A stretch of DNA of 64,000 bases from Candidatus Poribacteria bacterium (GCA_022821725.1 JAJEDB010000043.1:1-64000), one strand, 5' to 3'. Shown: positions 42,676-51,925, counted from the first letter of the stretch. Program-made: numbers and translations. The notes: generated by a model not told the origin, from the sequence alone.

Positions 42676-44238
42676 TTGCTACTCTCAACAGTCATCTTTT
42701 TACCATTACTCGGCGTGATAGCGATCGCGTTGCTCAGAGGTCTCGGTGCATCCGCTGTCAAAGGCATTGCACTTGTCATTGGGCTCCTGACGTTTATTGT
42801 CTCGTTGGGGCTTTACACCGGGTTTGACGCAACGACTGCCACGTTTCAAAACGTCACACAGCAAGCGTGGATTCCCGGTTTAGGGACAAGCTACCACATC
42901 GGCATCGATGGTATATCGCTATGGTTAGTGTTGCTTACAACTTTCCTGACACCGCTATGTATCCTTGCCGCATGGAATTCGATCGAGAAAGGGTTGAGTG
43001 GCTTCATGATGTCGCTCCTTGCTCTTGAGACCGGGATGTTGGGTGTCTTCTGCGCCTTGGATCTGTTCCTCTTTTTCGTATTTTGGGAGTCGATGTTGAT
43101 TCCGATGTACTTCCTCATCGGTATTTGGGGTGGAGAACGTCGAATTTATGCCACTGTGAAGTTCGTGCTTTATACAATGGCAGGCAGTGCGCTCATGTTG
43201 GTTGGTATCTTGGCGCTCTACTTCCAAAACGACAACAGTTTCGACCTCACGACGCTCAGCGGTCCGTTTGAACATTCACACCTATTGTTCTTGGCATTTT
43301 TCATTGCATTTGCCATTAAGGTTCCGCTTTTTCCCTTCCATACGTGGCTACCAGACGCCCACGTTGAAGCCCCCACGGCGGGAAGTGTAATCCTTGCCGG
43401 GGTGCTGCTGAAGATGGGGACCTATGGCATCATCCGATTTTGCCTACCCCTTTTTCCCGATGCCGCGGCTGAATTCACGCCATTGATTGTCCCGCTCGCT
43501 GTTATAGGTATCATTTACGGTGCATTGGTGGCGATGGTCCAACCAGATCTGAAAAAACTGGTCGCCTATTCCAGTGTAAGTCACCTTGGATTTGTGGTGT
43601 TGGGGTTGTTTTCTAAAAATCCCGCCGGTATTCAAGGCAGTGTCTTACAGATGATTAATCACGGCTTGAGCACGGGTGCGTTGTTCCTTTTGGTCGGAAT
43701 GATTTATGAACGCCGACACAGCAGGATGATTGTGGATTTCGGAGGCTTGGCGAAGCGTATGCCTATCTTTGCTACAATTTTTATGGTGGTGACGCTATCC
43801 TCAATTGGGCTACCGGGTTTGAACGGATTCGTTGGCGAATATATGATACTGCTCGGTAGTTTTGTTCAGGGAGCCTTCTCGAAAATATATGTAGTTTTGG
43901 CAACAGCGGGTGTAATTCTCGCAGCCGTGTATATGTTGTGGATGTTCCAACGGGTGATGTTCGGGACACTGGATAAGACAAATGAAGCCTTACCTGACCT
44001 GAACGCACGTGAAATCGTTGTGATGCTCCCCATATTACTGTTCATCGTCTGGATCGGCGTTTACCCGAAACCTTTCTTGAATAAGATGGAGAAATCCGTA
44101 GGCCTTGTCGTGACGCAGGTGCAAACTGAATCTGCTATCGGACGCGCGGGGGAACGGATACAACAAGACACTGAACTCGCTCTACACGGAACACAGCGCG
44201 TCCAACGTGAAAAGATTGAAAAGGAGGCACAGCAGTAG
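42676..44238 (+). CDS. nuoM: NADH-quinone oxidoreductase subunit M
   Basis: The 520-residue protein has the NuoM landmarks FVFWESMLIPMYFLIGIWGGERR (about 133-155), FHTWLPDAHVEAPTAGSVILAGVLLKMGTYG (about 222-252) and VAYSSVSHLGFVVLGLFS. It is a proton-pumping antiporter-like subunit. Translation starts at a TTG (42676) with AAAAAGGAG upstream. The stop TAG is the TAG of an R2 repeat (GTAGGAGCGATC). The long charged C-terminal tail after about residue 470 is unusual. An NhaD-like gene, not nuoN, comes next. Confidence 0.96.
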   Translation: MLLSTVIFLPLLGVIAIALLRGLGASAVKGIALVIGLLTFIVSLGLYTGFDATTATFQNVTQQAWIPGLGTSYHIGIDGISLWLVLLTTFLTPLCILAAWNSIEKGLSGFMMSLLALETGMLGVFCALDLFLFFVFWESMLIPMYFLIGIWGGERRIYATVKFVLYTMAGSALMLVGILALYFQNDNSFDLTTLSGPFEHSHLLFLAFFIAFAIKVPLFPFHTWLPDAHVEAPTAGSVILAGVLLKMGTYGIIRFCLPLFPDAAAEFTPLIVPLAVIGIIYGALVAMVQPDLKKLVAYSSVSHLGFVVLGLFSKNPAGIQGSVLQMINHGLSTGALFLLVGMIYERRHSRMIVDFGGLAKRMPIFATIFMVVTLSSIGLPGLNGFVGEYMILLGSFVQGAFSKIYVVLATAGVILAAVYMLWMFQRVMFGTLDKTNEALPDLNAREIVVMLPILLFIVWIGVYPKPFLNKMEKSVGLVVTQVQTESAIGRAGERIQQDTELALHGTQRVQREKIEKEAQQ

Positions 44239-44262
44239 GAGCGATCTTCGAATCGCGACTCT
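44234..44262 (+). repeat. R2-type hairpin repeat at the nuoM 3' end
   Basis: AGTAGGAGCGATCTTCGAATCGCGACTC has the stem GCGAT/ATCGC (44241-44245 with 44252-44256). It uses a different stem from the copy at 29264 but keeps the pairing and both flanks (GTAGGA, GCGACTC). It provides the nuoM stop codon. Confidence 0.6.
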
Positions 44263-44271
44263 CGATCATAA

Positions 44272-45765
44272 ATGAAGTTTAAACTCACATCCGGTCTTAT
44301 TTTTTGTGTAATTTTAGGGATTGCGCTGTTAGTTTCAGTGGGGGTTTCCTTCGGAGCAGACGACGCACATGGCGGTGATGCACACCACGGGCATGGCGTA
44401 GACGGCGCGAAATTGCCTATCTGGAGTATTATCCCGTTTGTTGGCATACTCCTCTCTATTGCGATTTTTCCACTCGTGTTGGATTCCCATTTCCTAGTCC
44501 ACCACGGCGGAAAAATGTCATTGGTTTGGGCGTTAGCCTTCGCTATTCCGTATCTCATAGCGTTTCAAGGAGAAGCATTTTACGACATTCTGCATATCTA
44601 CCTGATAGACTATATCCCGTTTATTATTCTGTTGTGGGGATTGTTCACGGTCGCGGGCGGAATTCTCGTGCGTGGGACATTACGGGGCACGCCGTTGGTT
44701 AACACACTCTTACTGCTTATTGGTACTGCTATCGCCTCATGGGTCGGCACAACAGGCGCGTCGATGCTTCTCATCCGCCCACTGATTCGAGCAAACGCGT
44801 ATCGGCAGAGCAAGGTCCATCTGGTCATTTTCTTTATTTTTCTCGTAAGTAACATCGGGGGTTCTTTAACACCCTTGGGGGACCCGCCGCTGTTTTTGGG
44901 ATTCTTGCACAACGTCCCTTTCTTCTGGACAACGACGGCTCTCTTTCCGCACATGCTGTTTATCAGTGTGATCTTAATTGTGCTTTTCTTTGTGTTGGAC
45001 ACATTCATGTTTAAACGGGAAGGCGGGGTCGTGCCAGACGATGGAACCAACGAACCAATTCGTGTAGACGGACTTTTCAACCTCGTCTTCCTCCTGGGCA
45101 TCGTCGCTGCTGTTTTAATGAGTGGTAGTTTCAAGTGGGGAGAAGTCAATATCTTTGGTGTCCATGTATACTGGCAGAATATTACCCGCGATGTATTGAT
45201 TGTCGTCATGGGGCTGTTATCTCTCAGGTTCACACCCTTTAGTGGTAAGTTGCGTCAGGAGAACGAGTTTTCGTGGGAGCCGATTGAAGAGGTCGCCAAA
45301 GTATTCGCCGGTATCTTTATGACCATTATTCCGGCGTTAGCGATCCTAAAGGCGGGTGAAAACGGGGCGTTAAGTGGGTTAATTGGGGCGATAAAAGAAC
45401 CGATGCACTATTTCTGGATAACTGGAATTCTGTCGAGTTTCTTAGATAATGCCCCGACGTATTTGACATTTTTCAACACAGCACTCGGGAAATTGCATCT
45501 CACTGAAGCCATGATACCAGAAATTTTGTCTGGGCAATTGGCAGGTCCCGAACACTTAGAGTTCGTCAAATTGCTAACGGCTATATCTGTTGGAGCGGTG
45601 TTTATGGGGGCAAATACCTATATCGGCAATGCTCCGAATTTCATGGTGAAGGCAATCGCGGAACAAAGCGGTATCCGTATGCCGAGTTTCTTTGGATATA
45701 TGCTCTGGTCAGTAGTAATTTTAGTCCCGCTCTTTGTGATTGTAACGTTTGTGTTCCTACGCTAA
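44272..45765 (+). CDS. NhaD/ArsB-superfamily sodium:proton antiporter-like protein
   Basis: The 497-residue protein has a signal-like first helix and a His/Asp-rich periplasmic segment (DDAHGGDAHHGHGVDG, about 30-45). About twelve further helices follow. Core motifs are GTTGASMLLIRPLIRANAYR (about 162-181), SNIGGSLTPLGDPPLFLGFL (about 193-212), SSFLDNAPTYLTFFN (about 388-402) and GANTYIGNAPNFMVKAIAE. The TPLGDPP and LDNAPTYL elements are typical of NhaD-like Na+/H+ antiporters in the ion transporter superfamily. It sits between nuoM and nuoN, so it is coexpressed with complex I and may exchange ions against the gradient it builds. NhaD function is inferred, not certain. Confidence 0.85.
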   Translation: MKFKLTSGLIFCVILGIALLVSVGVSFGADDAHGGDAHHGHGVDGAKLPIWSIIPFVGILLSIAIFPLVLDSHFLVHHGGKMSLVWALAFAIPYLIAFQGEAFYDILHIYLIDYIPFIILLWGLFTVAGGILVRGTLRGTPLVNTLLLLIGTAIASWVGTTGASMLLIRPLIRANAYRQSKVHLVIFFIFLVSNIGGSLTPLGDPPLFLGFLHNVPFFWTTTALFPHMLFISVILIVLFFVLDTFMFKREGGVVPDDGTNEPIRVDGLFNLVFLLGIVAAVLMSGSFKWGEVNIFGVHVYWQNITRDVLIVVMGLLSLRFTPFSGKLRQENEFSWEPIEEVAKVFAGIFMTIIPALAILKAGENGALSGLIGAIKEPMHYFWITGILSSFLDNAPTYLTFFNTALGKLHLTEAMIPEILSGQLAGPEHLEFVKLLTAISVGAVFMGANTYIGNAPNFMVKAIAEQSGIRMPSFFGYMLWSVVILVPLFVIVTFVFLR

Positions 45766-45887
45766 TACACTTTATTGAATAGTCTTCAGTTACACGTTAT
45801 CATATATCTCTTAAAAGGTAGACTGTAACACGCTACTTCCATCTGAAGTCAATCAGGATGACATCAATTGTTACGGGAACCCCTCTT

Positions 45888-45919
45888 AACTGACAACTGA
45901 CAACTGATAACTGACAACC
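45888..45919 (+). repeat. R3 repeat (ACTGAYAACTGACAAC) before nuoN
   Basis: TTAACTGACAACTGACAACTGATAACTGACAACC contains three to four near-copies of a 10-base unit (ACTGAYAACT). Related sequences are at 47375-47396 and 49513-49577. The 172-base nhaD-nuoN gap otherwise shows nothing I can assign. Confidence 0.55.
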
Positions 45920-45937
45920 ATTTTATGGAGATTTCGA

Positions 45938-47371
45938 ATGCCAATAGAGATTAACTGGCAATTACTGATGCCGGAGCTGGTTATCGTTTTAACACTGCTC
46001 ATCGTCCTCGTTTTTGACCTGTTCGACTCCATTTCAAAAGCGATTCTCGGCTGGATGACGATCGTTGGCGCTGGGATTGCACTATGGGTCTCTATCCAGA
46101 TGCACCAAGCAGGCACTGTGGGCACCCAGTTCAACGACATGTTTAAGGTGGATAATTTCTCCCTCTTCTTCAACATCATTTTCCTTGTTTCAACGATTTT
46201 GGTCGCTTTGATTTCGATGAGTTATTTGAGCAGGGACGATAGAAAACAGGGACCTTACTACCTACTGATCCTGCTGGCGACCCTCGGTATGATGTTGATG
46301 GCTGCGGGCAATGAGTTGATTATTGTCTTCCTCGGATTGGAACTGATGTCATTATCGTTGTATGTGTTGGCAGGCTATTTTCGAGATAACCCTGCATCAA
46401 GCGAGGCAGGCATGAAATACCTGTTGCTCGGCGCGTTTGCCAGTGCATTTTTCCTTTATGGGATCGCTTTGATTTACGGGGGTGCAGGCACAACGAATGT
46501 CCCCGCGATCGCTGAGGCAATTACTGCCCCGAATAAATCGCCACTGTTGTTAGCGGGTATGTTCCTTCTCATTGTTGGCTTCGGGTTTAAGGTCGCTATT
46601 GTTCCGTTCCATCAATGGGCACCCGATGTTTACGAAGGCGCGCCCACAACGATAGCCGCGTTTATCTCTGCCGGACCAAAGGCGGCGGGGTTCGCAGCGT
46701 TCCTCAGAATTTTCATGGAAGCCCTCCCAAGCCTGCAAGTCGAATGGAGTAGCGTTGTGATTGTGTTGGCGATGTTAACGATGACTGTCGGAAATGTCAT
46801 TGCCATTGCGCAGACGAGCATCAAGCGGATGCTCGCTTATTCAAGTATCGCCCATGCGGGTTACGTGCTCATAGGTTTGGCGGCTGCAAATAACGACGGC
46901 ATTTCGAGTGCGATGCTTTATCTGCTCGTTTATTGTGTGATGAACATCGGTGCGTTCGGTGCGGTCATCTTGGCGAAAACGGAGGACGGCGAGAGTCTCA
47001 TGATTTCCGATTACGCCGGACTCGGTCTCCGAAAACCGTTACTGGCTATGTTTATGACGATCATGCTTTTGTCACTCGCCGGTTTTCCACCGACTGCCGG
47101 GTTCGTCGGGAAATTCTATGTTTTCAAATCCGCAGTCCAAGCAGGGCATATCTGGCTTGTTATTGTGGGTGCCATCAATACAGCAATATCGGCGTTCTAC
47201 TATCTCCGAGTCGTTGTGACGATGTATATGCGTGAACCCGAAGAGGAACTCAACTTTACCGCATACCCAAGCACCCTTGTTGTGGGATTGGTCCTCGCGG
47301 CGATTGGTGTATTACTCATAGGCATTCTGCCATCGCTCATGCTCACGCCAGCACAGAATTCAGTCTTTTAG
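45938..47371 (+). CDS. nuoN: NADH-quinone oxidoreductase subunit N
   Basis: The 477-residue protein has fourteen helices and the NuoN motifs FLGLELMSLSLYVLAGYFRD (about 130-149), FHQWAPDVYEGAPTTIAAFISAGPKAAGFAAF (about 225-256), KRMLAYSSIAHAGYVLIGLA and LLSLAGFPPTAGFVGKFYVFKSAV. It is the third antiporter-like subunit. TATGGAG lies upstream of ATG 45938. It closes the complex I cluster and is followed by an intrinsic terminator. Confidence 0.96.
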   Translation: MPIEINWQLLMPELVIVLTLLIVLVFDLFDSISKAILGWMTIVGAGIALWVSIQMHQAGTVGTQFNDMFKVDNFSLFFNIIFLVSTILVALISMSYLSRDDRKQGPYYLLILLATLGMMLMAAGNELIIVFLGLELMSLSLYVLAGYFRDNPASSEAGMKYLLLGAFASAFFLYGIALIYGGAGTTNVPAIAEAITAPNKSPLLLAGMFLLIVGFGFKVAIVPFHQWAPDVYEGAPTTIAAFISAGPKAAGFAAFLRIFMEALPSLQVEWSSVVIVLAMLTMTVGNVIAIAQTSIKRMLAYSSIAHAGYVLIGLAAANNDGISSAMLYLLVYCVMNIGAFGAVILAKTEDGESLMISDYAGLGLRKPLLAMFMTIMLLSLAGFPPTAGFVGKFYVFKSAVQAGHIWLVIVGAINTAISAFYYLRVVVTMYMREPEEELNFTAYPSTLVVGLVLAAIGVLLIGILPSLMLTPAQNSVF

Positions 47372-47410
47372 TAGCTGTCAGCAGTCGGCAATCAGCAGTC
47401 AGAAGAATAT

Positions 47411-47446
47411 GTAGCAGTGGGAGGGGTTTGTAACCCTGACTCCACC
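47411..47446 (+). repeat. R2-type hairpin repeat after nuoN
   Basis: GTAGCAGTGGGAGGGGTTTG then TAACCCTGACTCCAC carries the stem GGGTT/AACCC (47424-47428 with 47432-47436) and an outer GTGG/CCAC pair. It keeps the GTAG start and the GACTC end of the R2 family. Confidence 0.5.
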
Positions 47447-47467
47447 ACAAGCTGGAACCTTAAATTA

Positions 47468-47519
47468 AAGTGTGGAAGAATAGAAGGTTGATTCTTCGGT
47501 CTTCCACACTTCTGTTTTT
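47468..47519 (+). terminator. Rho-independent terminator of the nuo cluster
   Basis: AAGTGTGGAAGA (47468-47479) and TCTTCCACACTT (47500-47511) form a twelve-pair stem, with an inner GAAG/CTTC helix in the loop. The stem is followed by CTGTTTTT. A second inverted repeat, CCCTTGT/ACAAGGG, lies at 47519-47548. Confidence 0.8.
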
Positions 47520-47585
47520 CCCTTGTCTTAATAAGAAAACAAGGGATTTTGCATAAGTCTTAAGGCAAATGGAAAAGAGGACGTT

Positions 47586-48554
47586 ATGTCAGACGTTAGG
47601 TTAGGTTTTATCGGCACAGGTGGCAACATGAACCGTCACCTACGTGAATTAACCGAGATTGGCGGCACAAAATTCGTCGCCTTCTGTGATATTGTCATCG
47701 ACAAAGCGGAGCAGGCTGTTACCCAATACGGTGGTAAAGCCTACGGAGACTATAATCAAATGCTCGCGAGCGAGGAATTGGATGCCGTTTATATTTCAAT
47801 TCCGCCGTTTGCCCATGGTGCCCCTGAGCGTGCTGTCATTGCCGCTGGACTGCCGATGTTTGTAGAGAAACCGGTGCACATGGATACCAGCGAAGCGAAA
47901 GAGATCGCAGCTGAAGTCGAAGAAAAGGGAATTATCACCGCGACTGGGTATCAGGAACGTTATCTTGATATTATCGATAAGGCACAGGAACTCCTCGCTT
48001 CTCGACGTGTAGGGTTCTTCATGGGCTATTGGATGGGAGGTATGCCCGGTGGATGGTGGCGCGAGAAGGCAAAATCCGGCGGACAACTCATGGAACAGAC
48101 GACACATGAATTTGATATGGCGAGATACCTCTTCGGTGAAGTCAAAACCGTCTATGCCGTCGCACGCAACGATCTGATCCCGAATACCGATTACGATATC
48201 GAGGAAGCATCTGCTGTCTCACTACACTTCGAGAGTGGTGTCTTCGGTGTTATGTTTTCTGCCTGCTTTACAACGAACGGGATGCGACGGTCCGGGTTAG
48301 ACATCTTCTGTGAGGACGGTTCGCTCGAATACCATCTCCGTAGCGCGCTTGTGCTCTCTACTGCTGATGAGACAACTACGTGGAATCCGAAAAACAATTG
48401 CACAATTGATATGGATAGCACTTTTATTCAAGCAGTCCGCACAGGCGATGGCAGCGCGATCCGATCCCCCTATTCGGATGCCGCCAAAACCGCTGTTTTG
48501 TCAATTGCTGCCAACGAATCTCTTGAAACGGGTCTACCTGTCCACTTAGGATAA
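47586..48554 (+). CDS. Gfo/Idh/MocA-family oxidoreductase
   Basis: The 322-residue protein opens with a dinucleotide fold, VRLGFIGTGGNMNRHLRELTE. It has the EKPVHMD motif (about 95-101) that carries the conserved catalytic-region Lys. A C-terminal beta-sheet domain holds GGWWREKAKSGGQLMEQTTHEFDMARYLFGEV (about 155-186) with the His of the family. Members oxidise sugars, inositols or their derivatives with NAD(P). The substrate cannot be deduced. GAGGACG lies before ATG 47586. It follows the nuo terminator and is probably a single-gene unit. Confidence 0.9.
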   Translation: MSDVRLGFIGTGGNMNRHLRELTEIGGTKFVAFCDIVIDKAEQAVTQYGGKAYGDYNQMLASEELDAVYISIPPFAHGAPERAVIAAGLPMFVEKPVHMDTSEAKEIAAEVEEKGIITATGYQERYLDIIDKAQELLASRRVGFFMGYWMGGMPGGWWREKAKSGGQLMEQTTHEFDMARYLFGEVKTVYAVARNDLIPNTDYDIEEASAVSLHFESGVFGVMFSACFTTNGMRRSGLDIFCEDGSLEYHLRSALVLSTADETTTWNPKNNCTIDMDSTFIQAVRTGDGSAIRSPYSDAAKTAVLSIAANESLETGLPVHLG

Positions 48555-48597
48555 TTGGAAGGGCAGGTGAGATAGCGTTATTTTTTTCACAGCAATT

Positions 48598-48731
48598 GCC
48601 AGGGAGATAGTCCATGTGACACGCATGTCCAGCGATTTGTGGTCCCTCCGCGATGCAATTCGGCTCAGCTGCTCGCCGATGCGCACGATTAAACAGAACC
48701 TTTTCTGGCGTTCTTCTACAATGTGCTTATT
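48598..48731 (+). pseudogene. Decayed fragment of a P-type ATPase gene (copA-like)
   Basis: Translated in the plus direction, this stretch gives [37 protein letters not shown]. It aligns with [37 protein letters not shown] of the intact copA downstream (about 51594-51727). The DNA is also clearly similar, including CGCACGATTAAACAGAACC. A frameshift after the Trp codon ends the match. It is a remnant of a former or duplicated copper ATPase gene, with no start or rest of the gene nearby. Confidence 0.8.
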
Positions 48732-48734
48732 TGC

Positions 48735-48763
48735 TTGCCCCTCCAAACTTTACCTGATATAAT
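48735..48763 (+). promoter_or_regulatory. Sigma70 promoter of the PIN toxin/antitoxin-like pair
   Basis: TTGCCC (48735-48740), 17 bases and TATAAT (48758-48763), with TG before the -10, lie just behind the copA remnant. The start point would be near 48770, only about five bases before ATG 48775. Confidence 0.6.
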
Positions 48764-48774
48764 TAGAGAAATAT

Positions 48775-49266
48775 ATGCGATCTAAACCGCGCGTTTATAT
48801 TGAGACTTCAGTTATCAGTTATCTGACTTCCAGACCCAGCAGTAACGAAGGAATTCGTGGTTGTCAATATTTCACTCGCTATTGGTGGGAAAATTTTGCC
48901 GAACAACAATTTGAACTTGTTTCCTCACCGATTGTCCAGCAGGAAGTCAGTTTAGGCAATACGGAAGCTTCTCAAAAACGTCTCAAGGTTTTGGAGAAAC
49001 TGACTTTATTGGACACGCCAAGAGAGATACTGGATTCTCTTAGCGATGATTTGATAAATGCAGGAGCTTTGCCCCTGAAAGCACGGATTGACTCGTTTCA
49101 TATAGCGATTGCTGCGATAAACAGTGTAGAGTATTTGGCAACATGGAATTTTAAGCATATTGCCAATATTAACAAAATTCCCTTGATACAGCAGGTGTGT
49201 CGAAAAATAGGTTATCAACCACCGATCCTTTGCACACCCCAACAACTGCTAATGGAGGAATTTTAA
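48775..49266 (+). CDS. PIN-domain protein, VapC-type toxin candidate
   Basis: The 163-residue protein has the PIN pattern: VYIETSVISYLTSRP at the start (first acidic residue and Thr/Ser), LVSSPIVQQEVSLG (about 43-56) with the second acid, and ARIDSFHIAIAAINSVEYLATWNFKHIANI (about 103-132) with later acids and the NFKH element. PIN toxins cleave RNA and are paired with an antitoxin. The small gene two bases downstream fits that role, although toxin-first order is the reverse of most vapBC pairs. The region is AT-rich compared with its neighbours. Confidence 0.82.
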   Translation: MRSKPRVYIETSVISYLTSRPSSNEGIRGCQYFTRYWWENFAEQQFELVSSPIVQQEVSLGNTEASQKRLKVLEKLTLLDTPREILDSLSDDLINAGALPLKARIDSFHIAIAAINSVEYLATWNFKHIANINKIPLIQQVCRKIGYQPPILCTPQQLLMEEF

Positions 49267-49267
49267 A

Positions 49268-49480
49268 ATGTGGAAAGACCCGTTTGTTGATGAAATTCAT
49301 CGAATTCGAGAGGAATGGGCTGCGAAGTTCAACTATAACTCGAAAGCATTACTTGAAAACATCGAACAACAGAAACAGCAAGACTATTTAACTGACGAAA
49401 ACGGGGACTTCATAAAGGACGAAAAAGGTGGATTAATCCTCAAATCTGAATTGAAATTGAAGGATAAAGTTAAAAGATGA
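49268..49480 (+). CDS. Small antitoxin-like partner of the PIN protein
   Basis: The 70-residue product reads MWKDPFVDEIHRIREEWAAKFNYNSKALLENIEQQKQQD. This MWxDPxVxEIxxxREExAxxF pattern is one I know from small genes paired with PIN proteins. The C-terminal half is charged and probably disordered (TDENGDFIKDEKGG). It starts two bases after the PIN stop and is cotranscribed. The function as antitoxin is inferred from context; no DNA-binding motif is seen. Confidence 0.7.
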   Translation: MWKDPFVDEIHRIREEWAAKFNYNSKALLENIEQQKQQDYLTDENGDFIKDEKGGLILKSELKLKDKVKR

Positions 49481-49512
49481 TGCTTGCGGCGTTCGTCAAG
49501 GGAACCGAGAAG

Positions 49513-49577
49513 AGGGTTATCGGTTGTCCGGGAAGAGAAGTTGTTAAACGAAACCTCTTAACTGATAACTGACAACC
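49513..49577. repeat. R3 repeat pair, inverted, upstream of copA
   Basis: GGGTTATCGGTTGTC (49513-49527) faces CTTAACTGATAACTGACAACC (49557-49577). The right arm matches the R3 units before nuoN, and the left arm is its approximate inverse. The 65-base structure could be a small MITE. The rest of the 172-base gap holds no gene. Confidence 0.5.
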
Positions 49578-49652
49578 GAAAGGATTTTCGCAGACGGGGA
49601 AGCTCATAAGGGCTTCATACCGTTGATTCATCCGAACTGACAATTCTAAAAA

Positions 49653-51920
49653 ATGGAACACCAACTTAACCTTCCCATCACTGGGATGCACTGCGAAAAC
49701 TGTACAAGCACTATCACACGACATCTGAAAAAGATGGATGGTGTCCTTGCCGCAGAAGTTAGCCTCGCCACTGAATATGCGGCGGTTACCTTTGATGCGT
49801 CCGCGATCAGTGAAGAAACCATCGTCGATAAGATCCGAGATCTCGGTTTTGACGTTGTCGATGAAGGTGAAGAAGACGTTGCACGCGCTGCGGAATTCCA
49901 ACGGCAAAAGAGGCAATTCACTGTCGGGATCATCTTCACGCTCCCACTCTTTCTCCTCAGCATGGGTAGAGATATGAATCTGTTAGGTGCGTGGGCATCA
50001 GCAGGCTGGGTTAACTGGTTCATGTTTGGCTTAGCATTACCGGTGCAGGGTTACGTCGCTTGGGACTATTACATTGGCGGTATTAAAGCCTTGCGCCACG
50101 GATCCGCCAATATGGATGTCCTCGTCGCTATGGGTTCATCCGTAGCGTTCCTCTATAGCCTCGTTGTAACGATTGCATTGGGGATGGATGCAGGGACGCG
50201 CTTTGGAACCCATGTCTATTTTGAGACAGCCGCGGTTATCATTACGTTGATTAAGTTAGGGAAACTGATCGAAGCCCGCGCCAAAGGTAAGATAAACGCA
50301 GCCCTTAAAAAACTCCCCCAGCTTTCCCCCCAAATCGCGTGTCGCTTAGAAAACGGAGAAGAACAACACATCCCTATTGAACAGGTCGGCATAGGAGATG
50401 TCCTTCTCGTGCGTCCCGGCGAAAGTATTCCTGTTGATGGTGTGGTGCGCAGCGGCAAAAGTGCCATTGATGAAAGCGTCTTCACCGGAGAAAGTCTGCC
50501 CGTCGATAAGGGACCCGGCGACCCTGTGACCGCAGCGACAATGAATCAGAGCGGAATGCTCACAATGGAAGCCACACATATCGGAGCAGAAACGGCACTT
50601 GCGCGTCTTGTCCAATTGGTCCAAACAACACAACAGAGCAAACCGCCCATCCAACGCGCCGCCGATGCGGTCACAAACGTGTTTGTGCCTATTGTCTCTG
50701 GGGTCGCCATTGTGACGTTTCTTGTGTGGTGGTTTCTTCTCGGAGAAGGTTTCACCCCGGCAATGCTCCGTTTAGTTGCGATCCTTGTCACAGCCTGCCC
50801 GTGTGCGTTGGGACTCGCCACCCCAACCGCCGTTATGATGGGGACGGGTATCGGGGCACAGCGCGGCATCCTCTTCCGAAACGGCGAAGCACTCGAACGC
50901 GCTGGAGACTTAACCACAATTGTCCTCGACAAAACAGGCACCTTGACAGAGGGGAAACTCACGCTTACCGATATTCTCACGGATACAGACGCATCGGAAC
51001 TCCTACAACTCTGTGCCGCTGCGGAACGCGGCAGTGAACATCCCATCGGAAGGGCAGTCGTCCAAGCGGCTCAGGAACGTGGACTGGACCTCGCGACACC
51101 GAGCCAGTTTGAAGCCGTCACTGGGCACGGTATTACCGCACGGGTCGGTGAAAACAGCGTCATTATCGGCAATTTATCCTTAATTCAACAGCACAACATT
51201 CCAACAAGGAGATTTGAAGAAGACGCAGCGCGTCTGCAGACCGAGGCGAAAACCGTCCTATGGGTCGCCATTGATGAACGGGTTGCGGGACTTCTGGCGG
51301 TGGCGGACACCTTGAAATCGGAAGCGCAGGCTGCAGTCTCAGAACTCTACGAACTTGGATGTACTGTGGTAATGATGACTGGGGACAACCGCGTCACGGC
51401 TGATGTGATCGCCAAGGCTGCGCGGATTGGCGATGTCATGGCAGAACTCAAACCCGAAGGTAAAGCAGCCGCTGTTCAGAAGTTACAGGCGGAAAATGGC
51501 GGACTCGTCGCGATGGTAGGTGACGGCATCAACGATACCCCTGCATTGGCACAAGCCGATATCGGAATCTCCCTCGGCACAGGCACCGATATTGCCCGAG
51601 AGACAGCACACGTAACGCTCATGCATAGCGATTTGCGTGGACTCCCCGATGCGATTCGGCTCAGCCGTTCGACGATGCGCACGATTAAACAGAACCTTTT
51701 CTGGGCGTTTTTCTACAATGTGCTTCTCATTCCTGTCGCAGCGGGTGCACTGTATCCGCTCTCTTTTATGCCGATGATGTTTCGGGAGTTACATCCGATG
51801 CTTGCAGCGTTCGCAATGGCGTTTAGCAGTATTTCTGTCGTGCTAAACAGCCTGCGGCTGCAGTGGAGAAAATGGCCCACTGGAACACAGAAAGCATCGT
51901 CTCTACCATCCAGGAACTAG
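49653..51920 (+). CDS. copA: Copper-transporting P1B-type ATPase
   Basis: The 755-residue protein has one N-terminal heavy-metal-associated domain ([11 protein letters not shown], about 10-20). Eight membrane helices follow, with the transport motif [20 protein letters not shown] (about 379-398). The phosphorylation site is [12 protein letters not shown] (about 424-435), HPIG marks the nucleotide domain (about 463-466), and [20 protein letters not shown] (about 620-639) the hinge. CPC with a single GMxCxxC domain indicates Cu+ export. A decayed fragment of a similar gene lies 1 kb upstream. No copper-responsive regulator gene is seen in the window. Confidence 0.94.
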   Translation: MEHQLNLPITGMHCENCTSTITRHLKKMDGVLAAEVSLATEYAAVTFDASAISEETIVDKIRDLGFDVVDEGEEDVARAAEFQRQKRQFTVGIIFTLPLFLLSMGRDMNLLGAWASAGWVNWFMFGLALPVQGYVAWDYYIGGIKALRHGSANMDVLVAMGSSVAFLYSLVVTIALGMDAGTRFGTHVYFETAAVIITLIKLGKLIEARAKGKINAALKKLPQLSPQIACRLENGEEQHIPIEQVGIGDVLLVRPGESIPVDGVVRSGKSAIDESVFTGESLPVDKGPGDPVTAATMNQSGMLTMEATHIGAETALARLVQLVQTTQQSKPPIQRAADAVTNVFVPIVSGVAIVTFLVWWFLLGEGFTPAMLRLVAILVTACPCALGLATPTAVMMGTGIGAQRGILFRNGEALERAGDLTTIVLDKTGTLTEGKLTLTDILTDTDASELLQLCAAAERGSEHPIGRAVVQAAQERGLDLATPSQFEAVTGHGITARVGENSVIIGNLSLIQQHNIPTRRFEEDAARLQTEAKTVLWVAIDERVAGLLAVADTLKSEAQAAVSELYELGCTVVMMTGDNRVTADVIAKAARIGDVMAELKPEGKAAAVQKLQAENGGLVAMVGDGINDTPALAQADIGISLGTGTDIARETAHVTLMHSDLRGLPDAIRLSRSTMRTIKQNLFWAFFYNVLLIPVAAGALYPLSFMPMMFRELHPMLAAFAMAFSSISVVLNSLRLQWRKWPTGTQKASSLPSRN

Positions 51921-51925
51921 CGAAT

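Noticed and set aside
44610-45233. 207-codon minus-strand frame inside the NhaD-like gene
   Set aside because: It is antisense to a transporter with clear family motifs; the product is a basic low-complexity sequence typical of shadow frames.
45888-45919. CRISPR repeat array
   Set aside because: The R3 units are about ten bases, directly adjacent, degenerate and without spacers. No cas genes are present in the window.
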